DNA from: Shinella fusca
Lineage (GTDB): Bacteria > Pseudomonadota > Alphaproteobacteria > Rhizobiales > Rhizobiaceae
NCBI RefSeq assembly: GCF_014203155.1
Contig: NZ_JACHIK010000014.1
Span: 54,579 to 118,578 of the forward strand
Reading direction: 5' to 3'
DNA length: 64,000 bases
Part shown: one piece after another, positions 1-8,290 of the stretch
How the letters are laid out: each line of letters opens with the position of its first letter
Numbering within the stretch: position 1 is the stretch's first letter
The notes under the pieces: generated by a model
What the model was told of the DNA's origin: nothing
Databases searched by the model: none
What the model saw: the letters and a program-made list of their open reading frames with translations, nothing else
Made by a program: the position numbers and the translations under genes

Positions 1-16
1 GCAATCGCGCCGGCTA

Positions 17-274
17 TCAGTTGTTGCCGTTCGGAGCCATGGTGCGATAGTCGCCATGATCGTAGGGCTTCTCGATGTTGGCCTGATGGTCCTTGAGGAT
101 GACGCGCTTGTTGCTGATGCCGCTCGTACGGAACGAGTCGATGTTCGCATGCGCTGCGGCAGCATCGGGCGAGCCGCCGACATAGTAGTCGCCACCGGCG
201 AAGGCGGCGGAAGCGCCGAAGAGCGAAGCAGCGGCAAGGGTGGCGGCAAAGGTTGCCTTGAAGGTCTTGGTCAT
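17..274 (-). CDS. Small secreted hypothetical protein
   Basis: 85 residues. The start at 274 is chosen because an AAAGGA ribosome site lies just upstream and the protein then begins with a normal signal peptide (MTKTFKATFAATLAAASLFG, ending near ASAAFA). The in-frame upstream extension has no such features. The mature part is about 55 residues, rich in Gly, Tyr, Asp and His, with no domain I recognise. It is probably exported to the periplasm. Function unknown. Confidence 0.7.
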   Translation of the reverse strand: MTKTFKATFAATLAAASLFGASAAFAGGDYYVGGSPDAAAAHANIDSFRTSGISNKRVILKDHQANIEKPYDHGDYRTMAPNGNN

Positions 275-869
275 GGTCGTGGTCCTTTCTATATGGAAGA
301 AATTGGAAGCGGCGGTTCGGTCTTGCTCGATTGCCGGAACGGGCCATTTCGGGGCGCTCACAGCTCTCTTTGTTTCACTCGATCCGGTGCGTCGTCTCCT
401 TCGGTTGACTTGCGGAAGCGGGGTGTGCCGCTTTCGTGAAATAAAGATGGGCCCTCAATTTGTGGGACGCAAGGGTCTCCTTTTGGAAACAACTGTCAAC
501 GTTTTTCGAACAGTGAAAAGGGCCGGAACGAGCTACAACCACTCGTGCTGGAAAGCCGATGAACCGTCCACAAAGACGGTTTCCGCGAGCCGAACCATCA
601 TATTATAAATCATTGTTTTAAAATGATATTTTATATTTCAAACTATCAGAAAGACAGCTCTGCACGCTAAAACTGCGAGCGGAAGGGGTCGCATTAACAA
701 TTGTGGCGTTAAAACGGAAATTGCTGATTTCAAGAGTCTCACGAATGTGTGACGCTCGAAAAAGAGGCCGCAAAACGGCTTCGGACGCTTCCGGAAATAT
801 GTCGAAAACGTGTCGGTCCCGGCGGGCGACGAGCCTTGTTGGAGGAACGACGATCTTTCGGTAGGCCCC
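275..869. other. Intergenic region without a convincing gene
   Basis: About 595 bases between the start of the small secreted gene and the end of the M20 hydrolase gene. Open frames here have no signal peptide, domain or plausible ribosome site. Bases 590-650 are strikingly AT-rich for this genome and hold an inverted repeat (ATCATT ... AATGAT, 609-627). The region presumably carries the promoter of the leftward secreted gene. Confidence 0.6.
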
Positions 870-2039
870 TCAGCCGGCGCGCAGGTAGTGCTCGGCCAAC
901 TCGGTCCAGAAGGCGGCGCCGATGGGCAGGAGGTCGTCGTTGAAATTGTAGCCGGGATGGTGGAGCGAGCGGTCGTTCTCGCCGCTTCGCCCGCCGAGGA
1001 AGAAGTAGGTGCCCGGCCGCTCCTTCAGCATGTAGGCGAAATCCTCGCTGCCCATGAAGGGCCGTTCGAGATCGACCACCTTGTCGGCGCCGGCAAAGCG
1101 GACGGCGAGGTCGCGCACGAGGTCGGTCTCGGCCTTGTGGTTGATGGTGGCGTCGTAGAAGCGCTGGTAGTCCACCGTCGCGCTCATGCCGTAGCTTTCG
1201 GCTTGCCGCTCGGCGATGAGGCGGATGCGGCGCTCCAGTTCGTCGCGGACAGTGGGATCGAAGGAGCGGATGCCGACGACGATCTCCGCCCGGCTCGGGA
1301 TGATGTTGCTCGCCGAGCCCGCATGGAACGAGCCGACCGTCACCACCGTGGGATCGAGCGGATGGATATTGCGCGAGACGATGGTCTGGAGCGCCATGAC
1401 GATGGAGGCGCCGCAGACGACGGGGTCCAGCGTCTCCTGCGGCTCGGCGCCGTGGCCGCCGACGCCGTTGACGGTGATGCGCGCCTCGTCAACCGCCGCC
1501 ATGATCGGGCCTTCCCTCAGCGCGAACTGGCCGAAGGGCAGGTTCGGCTCGTTGTGCAGCGCGAAGACGGCGTCGCAGGGGAATTTCTCGAACAGCCCCT
1601 CCTTCACCATAATCTTCGCCCCGCCGAAGTTCTCCTCGGCCGGCTGGAAGATGAGATGCACCGTGCCGTCGAAATTGCGCCGTTCGGCGATCGCCTTCGC
1701 CGCGCCGAGCAGCATGGCGGTGTGCCCGTCATGGCCGCAGGCATGCATCTTGCCGGGCGTCTTGCTGGCATAGGCAAGGCCGGTCTCCTCAAAAATCGGC
1801 AGCGCGTCGAAATCGGCACGGATGCCGATCGACCGGCGGCCGGTGCCGTTGGAAAGGGTCGCGACGACGCCAGTCTTCGCAAGGCCGCGCGTGACCGTGT
1901 AGCCGTAGCTTTCCAGGTGACGGGCGACGACCTCGGACGTGCGCACCTCCTCCAGGCCGAGTTCGGGATGCTCGTGCAGGTCGCGGCGGATCGCCACCAT
2001 TTCCGGCATGGAATTGAGAAGGGTGGAATGGATAGTCAT
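870..2039 (-). CDS. M20 family amidohydrolase (hippurate hydrolase/N-acyl amino acid hydrolase type)
   Basis: 389 residues, a normal length for the M20D amidohydrolases that remove an acyl group from N-acyl or amide-linked amino acids. Metal-binding motifs are present: ACGHDGHTAMLLGAA near residues 105-120, QPAEE about 30 residues later, and GSEDFAYML near the C-terminus. The start (MTIHSTLLNSMPEM) lies one base after the stop of the upstream permease gene, so the two are translationally linked. As last gene of an amino-acid importer operon it probably processes the imported compound. Given the divergent guanidino-compound genes, an N-acyl or conjugated arginine-like substrate is plausible but not shown. 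Confidence 0.88.
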   Translation of the reverse strand: MTIHSTLLNSMPEMVAIRRDLHEHPELGLEEVRTSEVVARHLESYGYTVTRGLAKTGVVATLSNGTGRRSIGIRADFDALPIFEETGLAYASKTPGKMHACGHDGHTAMLLGAAKAIAERRNFDGTVHLIFQPAEENFGGAKIMVKEGLFEKFPCDAVFALHNEPNLPFGQFALREGPIMAAVDEARITVNGVGGHGAEPQETLDPVVCGASIVMALQTIVSRNIHPLDPTVVTVGSFHAGSASNIIPSRAEIVVGIRSFDPTVRDELERRIRLIAERQAESYGMSATVDYQRFYDATINHKAETDLVRDLAVRFAGADKVVDLERPFMGSEDFAYMLKERPGTYFFLGGRSGENDRSLHHPGYNFNDDLLPIGAAFWTELAEHYLRAG

Positions 2040-2040
2040 G

Positions 2041-2862
2041 TCAGGCTCCCCGCGTCGGGATCTTGCTTTCGAAATAGCGGAAGCCCACCACCAGCACGGC
2101 GGTGAGGCAGAGATAGATGAGCGCCAGCAGCAGCAGCGGCTCATAGGTGATGTAGGTCTCCTGCCGCACCTTGGAGACGACGGCATAGACGTCGATCACC
2201 GTGATCGTCGCGACGAGCGGCGTCGATTTCAGTTGCAGCACGGTCTCGCCGTTCAGCGTCGGCAGCGCCCGATGCACGGCGCGCGGCAGCCAGATGCGGC
2301 GGAACAGGGTGAAGCGGCTCATGCCGTAGGCGCGCGCCGCCTCCAGTTCGCCCGCCGGCACGCCGGCAAAGGCCCCGCGCATCACCTCGCCCTCATAGGC
2401 GGCGAAGGAAATGGTGAGCGCGGCGACACCATAGGGCCAGGCCTCGCGCAGATAGGGCCAGAGGAAGGAATTGCGGATTCCCGGGAACTGGGGAAACAGC
2501 GAGCCGAGGCCGTAATAGAGCAGCCAGAGCTGCAGGAGCAGCGGCGTGCCGCGCACGACCGTGCAGAAGCCGCGCGCCAGCGCCTTCAGCGGCCACGGCC
2601 CGGTCACCTGCACGAGGCCGATGGGCACGGCCAGAAGGAAGCCGATGATCGAGGTGCTGGCGAGCATGAGCAGCGTCACGCCCACACCCGAGACGAGGCG
2701 GCCGGAATATTTCGGCACCCAGTCCCAGCGCATGAACCAGACGATGGAGAAGACGAGGAGCGCGGCGATCCCCATCAGCACGATGCGGTGCGGCTTGAAG
2801 AAGCTCTCCTTGCGGGGAAGCTCGGTCAGCGCGATGGCGGAAACGGTTTCGTCGCTCATCAT
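2041..2862 (-). CDS. Polar amino acid ABC transporter permease (HisM/AotM type)
   Basis: 273 residues, an inner-membrane channel subunit. It shows several hydrophobic segments and the EAA loop typical of amino-acid importers (ELEAARAYGMSRFTLFRRI). The start at 2862 forms an ATGA overlap with the stop of the preceding permease; a second Met directly follows, so 2859 is possible. It pairs with the neighbouring permease, as HisQ/HisM or AotQ/AotM do. Substrate is inferred from the locus as arginine-like. Confidence 0.9.
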   Translation of the reverse strand: MMSDETVSAIALTELPRKESFFKPHRIVLMGIAALLVFSIVWFMRWDWVPKYSGRLVSGVGVTLLMLASTSIIGFLLAVPIGLVQVTGPWPLKALARGFCTVVRGTPLLLQLWLLYYGLGSLFPQFPGIRNSFLWPYLREAWPYGVAALTISFAAYEGEVMRGAFAGVPAGELEAARAYGMSRFTLFRRIWLPRAVHRALPTLNGETVLQLKSTPLVATITVIDVYAVVSKVRQETYITYEPLLLLALIYLCLTAVLVVGFRYFESKIPTRGA

Positions 2863-3587
2863 GCCGGCTCCGCCATGCCGCGCCGGTAGCGGCGCTCGAT
2901 GAGGACGATCAGCACGTTGGAGACGAGCGTCAGCATCAGGTAGAGCACGCCCGCCGCGCAGAAGAAGAGGAGATAGGCCTTGGTGGCGCCGGCCGCCTGC
3001 CGCGTCACCAGCGTCAGTTCGCTGAAGCCGACGACGGCAAGCAGCGCGGTATCCTTGGTGGCGATGAGCCAGAGGTTGGAAAGGCCCGGAATGGCGTGCG
3101 GCAGCATGGCCGGCAACGTGATGCGGCGCAGGATCTGGCCGGGCGACATGCCGTAGGCGCGCGCCGCCTCGATCTGCCCGGCCGGCACCGCCTTGATCGC
3201 CCCCCGCAGCACCTCCGTCGAATAGGCGCCCTGCACGACGCCGATGACGAAGATACCCGCCGCAAGGCCGCTGACGTCGACCGGCCCCCAGCCGAGCGCG
3301 GCGGAGATCTGGTTCAGCACGTCCGTGCCGGCATAGTAGAGGATGAGGATCAGCACCAGTTCGGGCACGGCGCGCACGAGCGTCGTATAGACCTCCAGAA
3401 GGTCTTTCGTGACCGGCCCGCCATAGAGCTTGCCCATGGCCCCGCCGGTGCCGAGGAGAAGGCCGAGCCCGTAGCCGCCGACGGCGATCTGGATGGAGTT
3501 CCATAGGCCGGCGAGCAGGACCCCGCCCCAGCCCGGCGGCTCGAGGGCAAGCAGGCCCCAGTTGATCATCGATCCGGCATCGGCCAT
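2859..3587 (-). CDS. Polar amino acid ABC transporter permease (HisQ/AotQ type)
   Basis: 242 residues. Membrane segments plus the EAA motif QIEAARAYGMSPGQILRRI identify it as the first permease of a His/Glu/Gln/Arg-type importer. The start at 3587 (MADAGSMINWG) has an AAGGA ribosome site; the longer frame runs into the repeat element upstream and is unlikely. It overlaps the second permease by four bases. A RIME-like element separates it from the binding-protein gene. Confidence 0.9.
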   Translation of the reverse strand: MADAGSMINWGLLALEPPGWGGVLLAGLWNSIQIAVGGYGLGLLLGTGGAMGKLYGGPVTKDLLEVYTTLVRAVPELVLILILYYAGTDVLNQISAALGWGPVDVSGLAAGIFVIGVVQGAYSTEVLRGAIKAVPAGQIEAARAYGMSPGQILRRITLPAMLPHAIPGLSNLWLIATKDTALLAVVGFSELTLVTRQAAGATKAYLLFFCAAGVLYLMLTLVSNVLIVLIERRYRRGMAEPA

Positions 3588-3617
3588 GGGATTCGTCCTT
3601 GCAGCAATCCTGAAAAG

Positions 3618-3747
3618 TCCCCCTCTGGCCTGCCGGCCATCTCCCCACAAGGGGGGAGAAAATTTGCGGCAGGGCCTTATCCCCTCTCAAGCTTCAAGCG
3701 GAGCAGGTAAGCCCCTCCCCCTTGTGGGGAGGGGTTGGGGAGGGGTC
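3618..3747. repeat. RIME-like intergenic palindromic element, copy 1
   Basis: About 130 bases. The left half begins CCCCTCTGGCCTGCCGGCC and carries CTCCCCACAAGGGGGGAG; the right half carries CCTCCCCCTTGTGGGGAGGG and ends GGTTGGGGAGGGG. The halves are mutually complementary and each can fold. Similar elements lie at 14262-14414 and 59213-59350. The architecture is that of rhizobial intergenic mosaic elements. Here it sits inside an operon, between the binding-protein and permease genes. Confidence 0.75.
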
Positions 3748-3756
3748 TTGTCCCAC

Positions 3757-4539
3757 TCAACCGCCATAGATGTCGAAGTCGAAGTACTTCTTCGAGAATT
3801 CGTCATAGGTGCCGTTGGCGCGGATGGCCTTGATGGCGGCGTTGATCTTGTCCTTCAGGGCCGTATCGCCCTTGCGCAGGCCGACGCCGACGCCGAGGCC
3901 GAGGATTTCCGGGTCGTCCTTCACGTTGCCCTTCATTTCGCAGCAGGCAGCGCCCTGCTCGGAATCGAGGAAGGCCTTCAGCGCGATGGAATCGGCCTGC
4001 ACGGCATCGATGCGGCCGGCGGCAAGGTCGTTGTTCGCCTCGTCCTGCGTCTGGTATTCCTTCACCGTCGCGCCGTTCTCGCCGAAATACTTGTTGGCGT
4101 AGACCTGGTGGATGGTCGCGACCTGCACGCCGATGGTCTTGCCCTTCAGCCCCTCGGGCGTGGCGTCGAAATCGACGCCCTTCGGGCCCATCACGGCGGT
4201 GGGCGTGTTGTAATACTTGTCGGAGAAATCGATGGTCTGCAGGCGCTCCGGCGTGATCGACATGGAGCCGATGATCATGTCGATCTTGTTGGAGGTCAGC
4301 GCCGGGATGATGCCGTCCCAGGCGACGGGCGTGATGACGCAGTCGAGCTTGGCTTCGGCGCAGACCGCCTTCATGAAGTCCACTTCCCAGCCTTCCCAGT
4401 TGCCCGAGGCGTCCGGCGAGGTGAAGGGCGGATAGGGCTCGGCGGCGAAGCCGACGCGGACCTGCTCGGCCGCCGCGCCCGAGATGGCGGCAAGGCCGAT
4501 GGCGGCGGCAAGGGCGATTGTCTTCAAGGCATTCTTCAT
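3757..4539 (-). CDS. Polar amino acid ABC transporter substrate-binding protein (Lys/Arg/Orn type)
   Basis: 260 residues with a clear signal peptide (MKNALKTIALAAAIGLAAIS, cleaved near GAAAE). It contains the family 3 binding-protein pattern: VGFAAEPYPPF, GWEVDFMKAVCAEAKLDC, DMIIGSMSITPERLQTIDFS, and a C-terminal YDEFSKKYFDFDIYG typical of Lys/Arg/Orn or octopine/nopaline binding proteins. A GAGGGAAG ribosome site precedes the start. It is the periplasmic receptor of this importer. Arginine or a derivative is inferred from the divergent genes. Confidence 0.9.
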   Translation of the reverse strand: MKNALKTIALAAAIGLAAISGAAAEQVRVGFAAEPYPPFTSPDASGNWEGWEVDFMKAVCAEAKLDCVITPVAWDGIIPALTSNKIDMIIGSMSITPERLQTIDFSDKYYNTPTAVMGPKGVDFDATPEGLKGKTIGVQVATIHQVYANKYFGENGATVKEYQTQDEANNDLAAGRIDAVQADSIALKAFLDSEQGAACCEMKGNVKDDPEILGLGVGVGLRKGDTALKDKINAAIKAIRANGTYDEFSKKYFDFDIYGG

Positions 4540-4565
4540 GATCTTCCCTCTGTCGGTTATGGTTG

Positions 4566-5339
4566 TCAGTGGATGGAGCTGATGAACTTCTTCAGGCGTT
4601 CCGATCTCGGCGATCCGAAGATCTCCTCGGGCGGGCCCTGTTCCTCGATGACGCCCCCCGCAAGGAAGACGACGTGGCTGGCGACGTTGCGCGCGAACTT
4701 CATCTCGTGCGTGACGAGGATCATCGTGCGCTTCTCCCTGGCGAGATCGCCGATGACCGAAAGCACCTCGCCCACCAGCTCCGGGTCGAGCGCCGAGGTC
4801 GGCTCGTCGAAGAGCATGACATGGGGCTGGATGGCGAGCGCCCGGGCAATGGCCGCGCGCTGCTGCTGGCCGCCCGACAGGAAGGCGGGAAAGGCGTCGC
4901 GCTTCTCGTAGAGGCCGACGCGGCGCAAGAGCGTTTCCGCCCGCTCCACCGCCTCGTCCTTCTTCACGCCCAGCACATGGACGGGCGCCTCGATGACGTT
5001 TTCCAGGATGGTCATGTGCTGCCAGAGATTGAAGCTCTGGAACACCATGCCGAGGCGGGAGCGCATGCGCTGGACCTGCCTGCGGTCGGAGGGCATCTGC
5101 CCGCCGTGGCCGTCCGTCTTCATGGCGATGGTCTCGCCGTGGATCGTCACCGAACCGGCGCTCGGCAGTTCCAGCATGTTGATGCAGCGCAGGAAGGTCG
5201 ACTTGCCGGAACCCGATCCGCCGATGATGGCGATGACATCGCCCTCATGCGCCGTCAGCGATACACCCTTGAGGACTTCGAGCGGCCCGAAGCGCTTGTG
5301 CAGGTCCTTGACCGCGATGGCCTCGGCGCGATCCGTCAT
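4566..5339 (-). CDS. Polar amino acid ABC transporter ATP-binding protein (HisP/AotP type)
   Basis: 257 residues. Walker A is GGSGSGKSTFLRCINMLE, the signature motif is LSGGQQQRAAIARALA, and Walker B with catalytic Glu is VMLFDEPTSALDPELVGEVL, followed by the switch His in LVTHEM. The C-terminus (PPEEIFGSPRSERLKKFISS) is typical of the HisP/GlnQ family. It is the first gene of the leftward operon, 26 bases before the binding-protein gene, and powers uptake at the inner membrane. Confidence 0.93.
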   Translation of the reverse strand: MTDRAEAIAVKDLHKRFGPLEVLKGVSLTAHEGDVIAIIGGSGSGKSTFLRCINMLELPSAGSVTIHGETIAMKTDGHGGQMPSDRRQVQRMRSRLGMVFQSFNLWQHMTILENVIEAPVHVLGVKKDEAVERAETLLRRVGLYEKRDAFPAFLSGGQQQRAAIARALAIQPHVMLFDEPTSALDPELVGEVLSVIGDLAREKRTMILVTHEMKFARNVASHVVFLAGGVIEEQGPPEEIFGSPRSERLKKFISSIH

Positions 5340-5463
5340 CGCGCGCGAACCTGCGGCGCACGGAAAATCGATGCATGAAGCATGCCAAATTCCCCTGTTT
5401 TTTCAACGTTCCCGCGGGCATCTTCGGCCCGTCGTTTCTGCTTGTTGATGCCATCGTGGCACT

Positions 5464-5490
5464 TGTTAAGAAATTGTTCAAGCGTATAAT
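5464..5490 (+). promoter_or_regulatory. Candidate promoter of the DDAH-tetR-aruHI operon
   Basis: A perfect TATAAT -10 hexamer at 5485-5490 lies about 60 bases before the DDAH-type start. The -35 is weak (TTGTTA at 5464-5469, short spacing). The 212-base divergent gap must hold promoters for both operons; this is the clearest one. Confidence 0.45.
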
Positions 5491-5551
5491 AGCACCCGCG
5501 CCGACTTTTCCGCGGCACGCCCGAAGATACAATCCCCGCAAGGAGCATCGA

Positions 5552-6430
5552 ATGACCGCCTACGGTTCGCAGGAAATGTCGGCCCCCCTGTTGCGCGTCC
5601 TCATGCGCCGCCCCGGCGCCAGCCTCAAGGCGGCCGATCCGGCGAAATGGCACTACGGCCCGACCTTCGACGGCACTCGCGCGGTCCACCAGTACAAGGC
5701 CTTCGCCGACCTCGTCGAGAAATCCGGCACGGAGATCGTCTGGCTGGAGGACGAGGGCGACGGCCTCGCCGACGCCATGTTCACGCACGATCCCTCCTTG
5801 ATGAGCGATCGCGGCGCGATCATCCTTCGCATGGGCAAGCCGCTGCGCGCGGGCGAGCCGGCACTGCACGAGAAGGCCTATGCCGAGCGGCAGATCCCCA
5901 TCCTCGGCCGCATCGAGGCGCCGGGCACGGTGGAGGGCGGCGACTGCATCTGGCTCGACGCGAAGACGCTGGTCGTCGGGCGCGGCGTGCGCACCAACCA
6001 GTCCGGTATCGACCAGCTCTCGGCGATCCTCGCCCCGCACGGCGTTTCGGTGCTCGCCTACGACCTGCCGCTCTGGCAGGGTGAGGAGGCTTGCCTGCAC
6101 CTGATGAGTGTGATGAGCCCGCTGGCCGACGATCTCGCGCTCGTCTTCGCCCCGCTGCTGCCGGCCGCCTTCTACCAGCTCCTGAAAGCCCGCGGCATCC
6201 GCCTCATCGAGGCGTCGGCCGACGAATTCCACGCCAGTAACGGACTTTCGCTCAACGTGCTGCCGACCCGCCCGCACGAGGTCATCATGGTGGAAGGCTT
6301 CCCGGCCACCAAGGCGGCGATGGAGGCGGCCGGCTGCAAGGTCGAGACCTTCGAGGCCGACGCGCTGTGCATCGCCTGCGAGGGCGGGCCGACCTGCCTG
6401 ACGCGGCCCGTGCTGCGCCGCGCCGCCTGA
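5552..6430 (+). CDS. Dimethylarginine dimethylaminohydrolase (DDAH)/amidinotransferase-superfamily hydrolase
   Basis: 292 residues. The guanidine-modifying pentein fold is indicated by FTHDPSLMSDRGAII with RMGKPLRAGE, EGGDCIWLD, the His region EACLHLMSV, and a C-terminal Cys in EGGPTCLTRP, the position of the catalytic nucleophile. Such enzymes hydrolyse guanidino groups, for example dimethylarginine to citrulline plus dimethylamine. An AAGGAG site precedes the start. It is followed 11 bases later by a TetR regulator and then aruH/aruI homologues, so it works in guanidino amino-acid catabolism. The exact substrate (arginine, methylarginine or other) is not determined by sequence. Confidence 0.85.
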   Translation: MTAYGSQEMSAPLLRVLMRRPGASLKAADPAKWHYGPTFDGTRAVHQYKAFADLVEKSGTEIVWLEDEGDGLADAMFTHDPSLMSDRGAIILRMGKPLRAGEPALHEKAYAERQIPILGRIEAPGTVEGGDCIWLDAKTLVVGRGVRTNQSGIDQLSAILAPHGVSVLAYDLPLWQGEEACLHLMSVMSPLADDLALVFAPLLPAAFYQLLKARGIRLIEASADEFHASNGLSLNVLPTRPHEVIMVEGFPATKAAMEAAGCKVETFEADALCIACEGGPTCLTRPVLRRAA

Positions 6431-6441
6431 CGGGAGGAACG

Positions 6442-7071
6442 ATGGCCCGCCGCACCTTCCACCGCGCCCCCGAGGCCGAGCGCCGCCACGACCTGATCGA
6501 GGCGACGCTGGACTGCATCGCCGAATACGGCCTGCAAGGCGCGACGGTGCGGCAGATCGCCATCAAGGCGGGCGTGACGGCGGGCCTCATCCGGCACTAT
6601 TTCCAATCCAAGGAGCATATCCTCCAGGAGGCCTACCGCGTCGTCATCGCCCGGCTGACGGAGAAGGCCGAGCGCGTGACGGGCGATCCCGAGCAGCGGC
6701 TCGTCGACTTCATCGTCATCAACCTGACGGAGCCGGTCGCCAACAGCCGCAGCCTCTCGCTCTGGGCCTCGTTCATCAGCCGGGTCAGCGTCGATCCCGA
6801 GCTCGCCGTCATCCACCGCGAGGGATACCTCAGCTTCCGCAACGCGCTGGAGGGACTGCTTGCCGATTTCCTTTCGACGCGCGGCGCCGATGCCTCGCCG
6901 GAACGCTGCCGGCGGCTCGCCATCGCCATCAACGGCCTGCTCGACGGGCTGTGGCTCGAAGGCTGCCTTGCCGGCGAGCTCTTCGAGGAAAGCGAGCTCG
7001 TCGGGATCGCGCTGACCTCCATCGAAACGCTTCTCGGCCTTTCCCTGAGGCAAGCCGGCACGGCCCGGTAA
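6442..7071 (+). CDS. TetR/AcrR family regulator (BetI-like)
   Basis: 209 residues. The N-terminal helix-turn-helix is visible in ATVRQIAIKAGVTAGLIRHY followed by FQSKEHILQEAYR, which resembles BetI-type TetR proteins; the rest is a helical ligand domain. The start at 6442 has a GGAGGAAC site. It sits between the DDAH-type gene (11 bases) and aruH (28 bases), so it is co-transcribed and probably autoregulates the locus in response to a guanidino compound (inference). Confidence 0.88.
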   Translation: MARRTFHRAPEAERRHDLIEATLDCIAEYGLQGATVRQIAIKAGVTAGLIRHYFQSKEHILQEAYRVVIARLTEKAERVTGDPEQRLVDFIVINLTEPVANSRSLSLWASFISRVSVDPELAVIHREGYLSFRNALEGLLADFLSTRGADASPERCRRLAIAINGLLDGLWLEGCLAGELFEESELVGIALTSIETLLGLSLRQAGTAR

Positions 7072-7099
7072 ACGACACCTAGACACGCGGAGAACGGCC

Positions 7100-8290
7100 A
7101 TGCGCTACGCTTCCATCACAGACCGGCTCGCCAATCTCGGCTCGGAGAAATGGGCGATCCATGCCGCCGCGCGCCGCATGGCGGCCGAGGGCCGGCCGAT
7201 CATCGAGCTGACCATCGGCGAGCCGGACGTGCCGCCGGACGCAACGCTGCTCGCCGAGGCCGTGCGGTCCATGCATGCCGGACGCTACCGCTACTCCAAC
7301 GGCCGGGGCGAGCCTTCCGTCGTCGACGCGCTGGTGCGCAAATATGCCGGGCGCCGCGCCGGCGTGACGGCCGAAAACGTCCTGTGCTTTCCCGGCACGC
7401 AGACCGCCCTCTTCGCCGTCATGCTCGGCCTCGTGGAGGCGGGCGACGCCGTGCTCGTCGGCGATCCGCTCTATGCCACCTACGAGGGCGTCATCCGCGC
7501 GACCGGCGCCGAGCGCATCGCCGTGCCGCTGCGGCCGGAAAACGGCTTCCACATGCAGGCCGCCGACCTCGAAGCCGCCATCACGCCGCAGTGCCGCGTG
7601 CTGCTCCTCAACACGCCGCACAACCCGACCGGCGCGGTGCTGACGGCCGAGGAGATCGCCGCGCTCGGCGCCGTCTGCCGCAAGCACGACCTCTGGATCG
7701 TCTGCGACGAGGTCTACGAGCAGCTCGTCTTCGGCGGCACCTTCGCCTCGCCCTTCGACGATCCGGCGCTCGCCGAGCGTACCGTCGTCGTCTCCTCCAT
7801 CTCGAAATCCCATGCCGCGCCGGGCTTCCGCAGCGGCTGGGCGGTCGGGCCTGCCGAATTCTGCACGCGCCTCCTCTCGGTCTCCGAGACCATGCTGTTC
7901 GGCGGCCAGCCCTTCATCGCCGACATGACGGCCCTTGCGCTCGACACGCAGGTCGGCACCGCCGCCGCCATGCGCGAGAGCTACGGCGCGCGCGCCGCGC
8001 GCTTTGCCGCCGCGCTCTCGCGCGCACCCGGCCTTGCGCCGCTGCCGCCGGAGGCCGGCATGTTCATCCTCGTCGACGTCTCGGGCACCGGCATGAGCGG
8101 GGAGGATTTCGCCTGGGCGCTTCTCAACGAGGAGGGCGTCGCGGTGATGCCCGGCTCCTCCTTCGGCGAGGAGGCGGAAGGCTTCATCCGCCTCAGCCTC
8201 ACCGTGCCCGACGCCCATATCGACGAGGCCTGCCGGCGCATCGCCGCGCTCGCCGCAAGGTCCACGCTTCCGAAGGAGCGCCGCGCATGA
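7100..8290 (+). CDS. aruH: Arginine:pyruvate transaminase-like class I/II aminotransferase (AruH type)
   Basis: 396 residues, fold-type I PLP enzyme. The PLP lysine is K236 in SISKSHAAPGFRSGW; NTPHNPTGAVL and CDEVYEQLVF carry the conserved Asn and Asp, and a C-terminal Arg lies in FIRLSLTVP. The N-terminus MRYASITDR and the SKSHA motif are close to Pseudomonas AruH, which transaminates L-arginine with pyruvate to 2-ketoarginine. The next gene is an AruI-type decarboxylase overlapping by ATGA, the same pair as in Pseudomonas, which strongly supports the assignment. A related guanidino or ureido amino acid remains possible as substrate. Confidence 0.85.
   Translation: MRYASITDRLANLGSEKWAIHAAARRMAAEGRPIIELTIGEPDVPPDATLLAEAVRSMHAGRYRYSNGRGEPSVVDALVRKYAGRRAGVTAENVLCFPGTQTALFAVMLGLVEAGDAVLVGDPLYATYEGVIRATGAERIAVPLRPENGFHMQAADLEAAITPQCRVLLLNTPHNPTGAVLTAEEIAALGAVCRKHDLWIVCDEVYEQLVFGGTFASPFDDPALAERTVVVSSISKSHAAPGFRSGWAVGPAEFCTRLLSVSETMLFGGQPFIADMTALALDTQVGTAAAMRESYGARAARFAAALSRAPGLAPLPPEAGMFILVDVSGTGMSGEDFAWALLNEEGVAVMPGSSFGEEAEGFIRLSLTVPDAHIDEACRRIAALAARSTLPKERRA

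Noticed and set aside
3588..3756. Repeat family loci read as a CRISPR array
   Set aside because: The units are dispersed inverted repeats with no regular spacers and no cas genes in the window.
7150..8286. Long in-frame N-terminal extension of the AruI frame
   Set aside because: Arg/His-rich translation in the shadow of aruH; the true start is the ATGA overlap at 8287.
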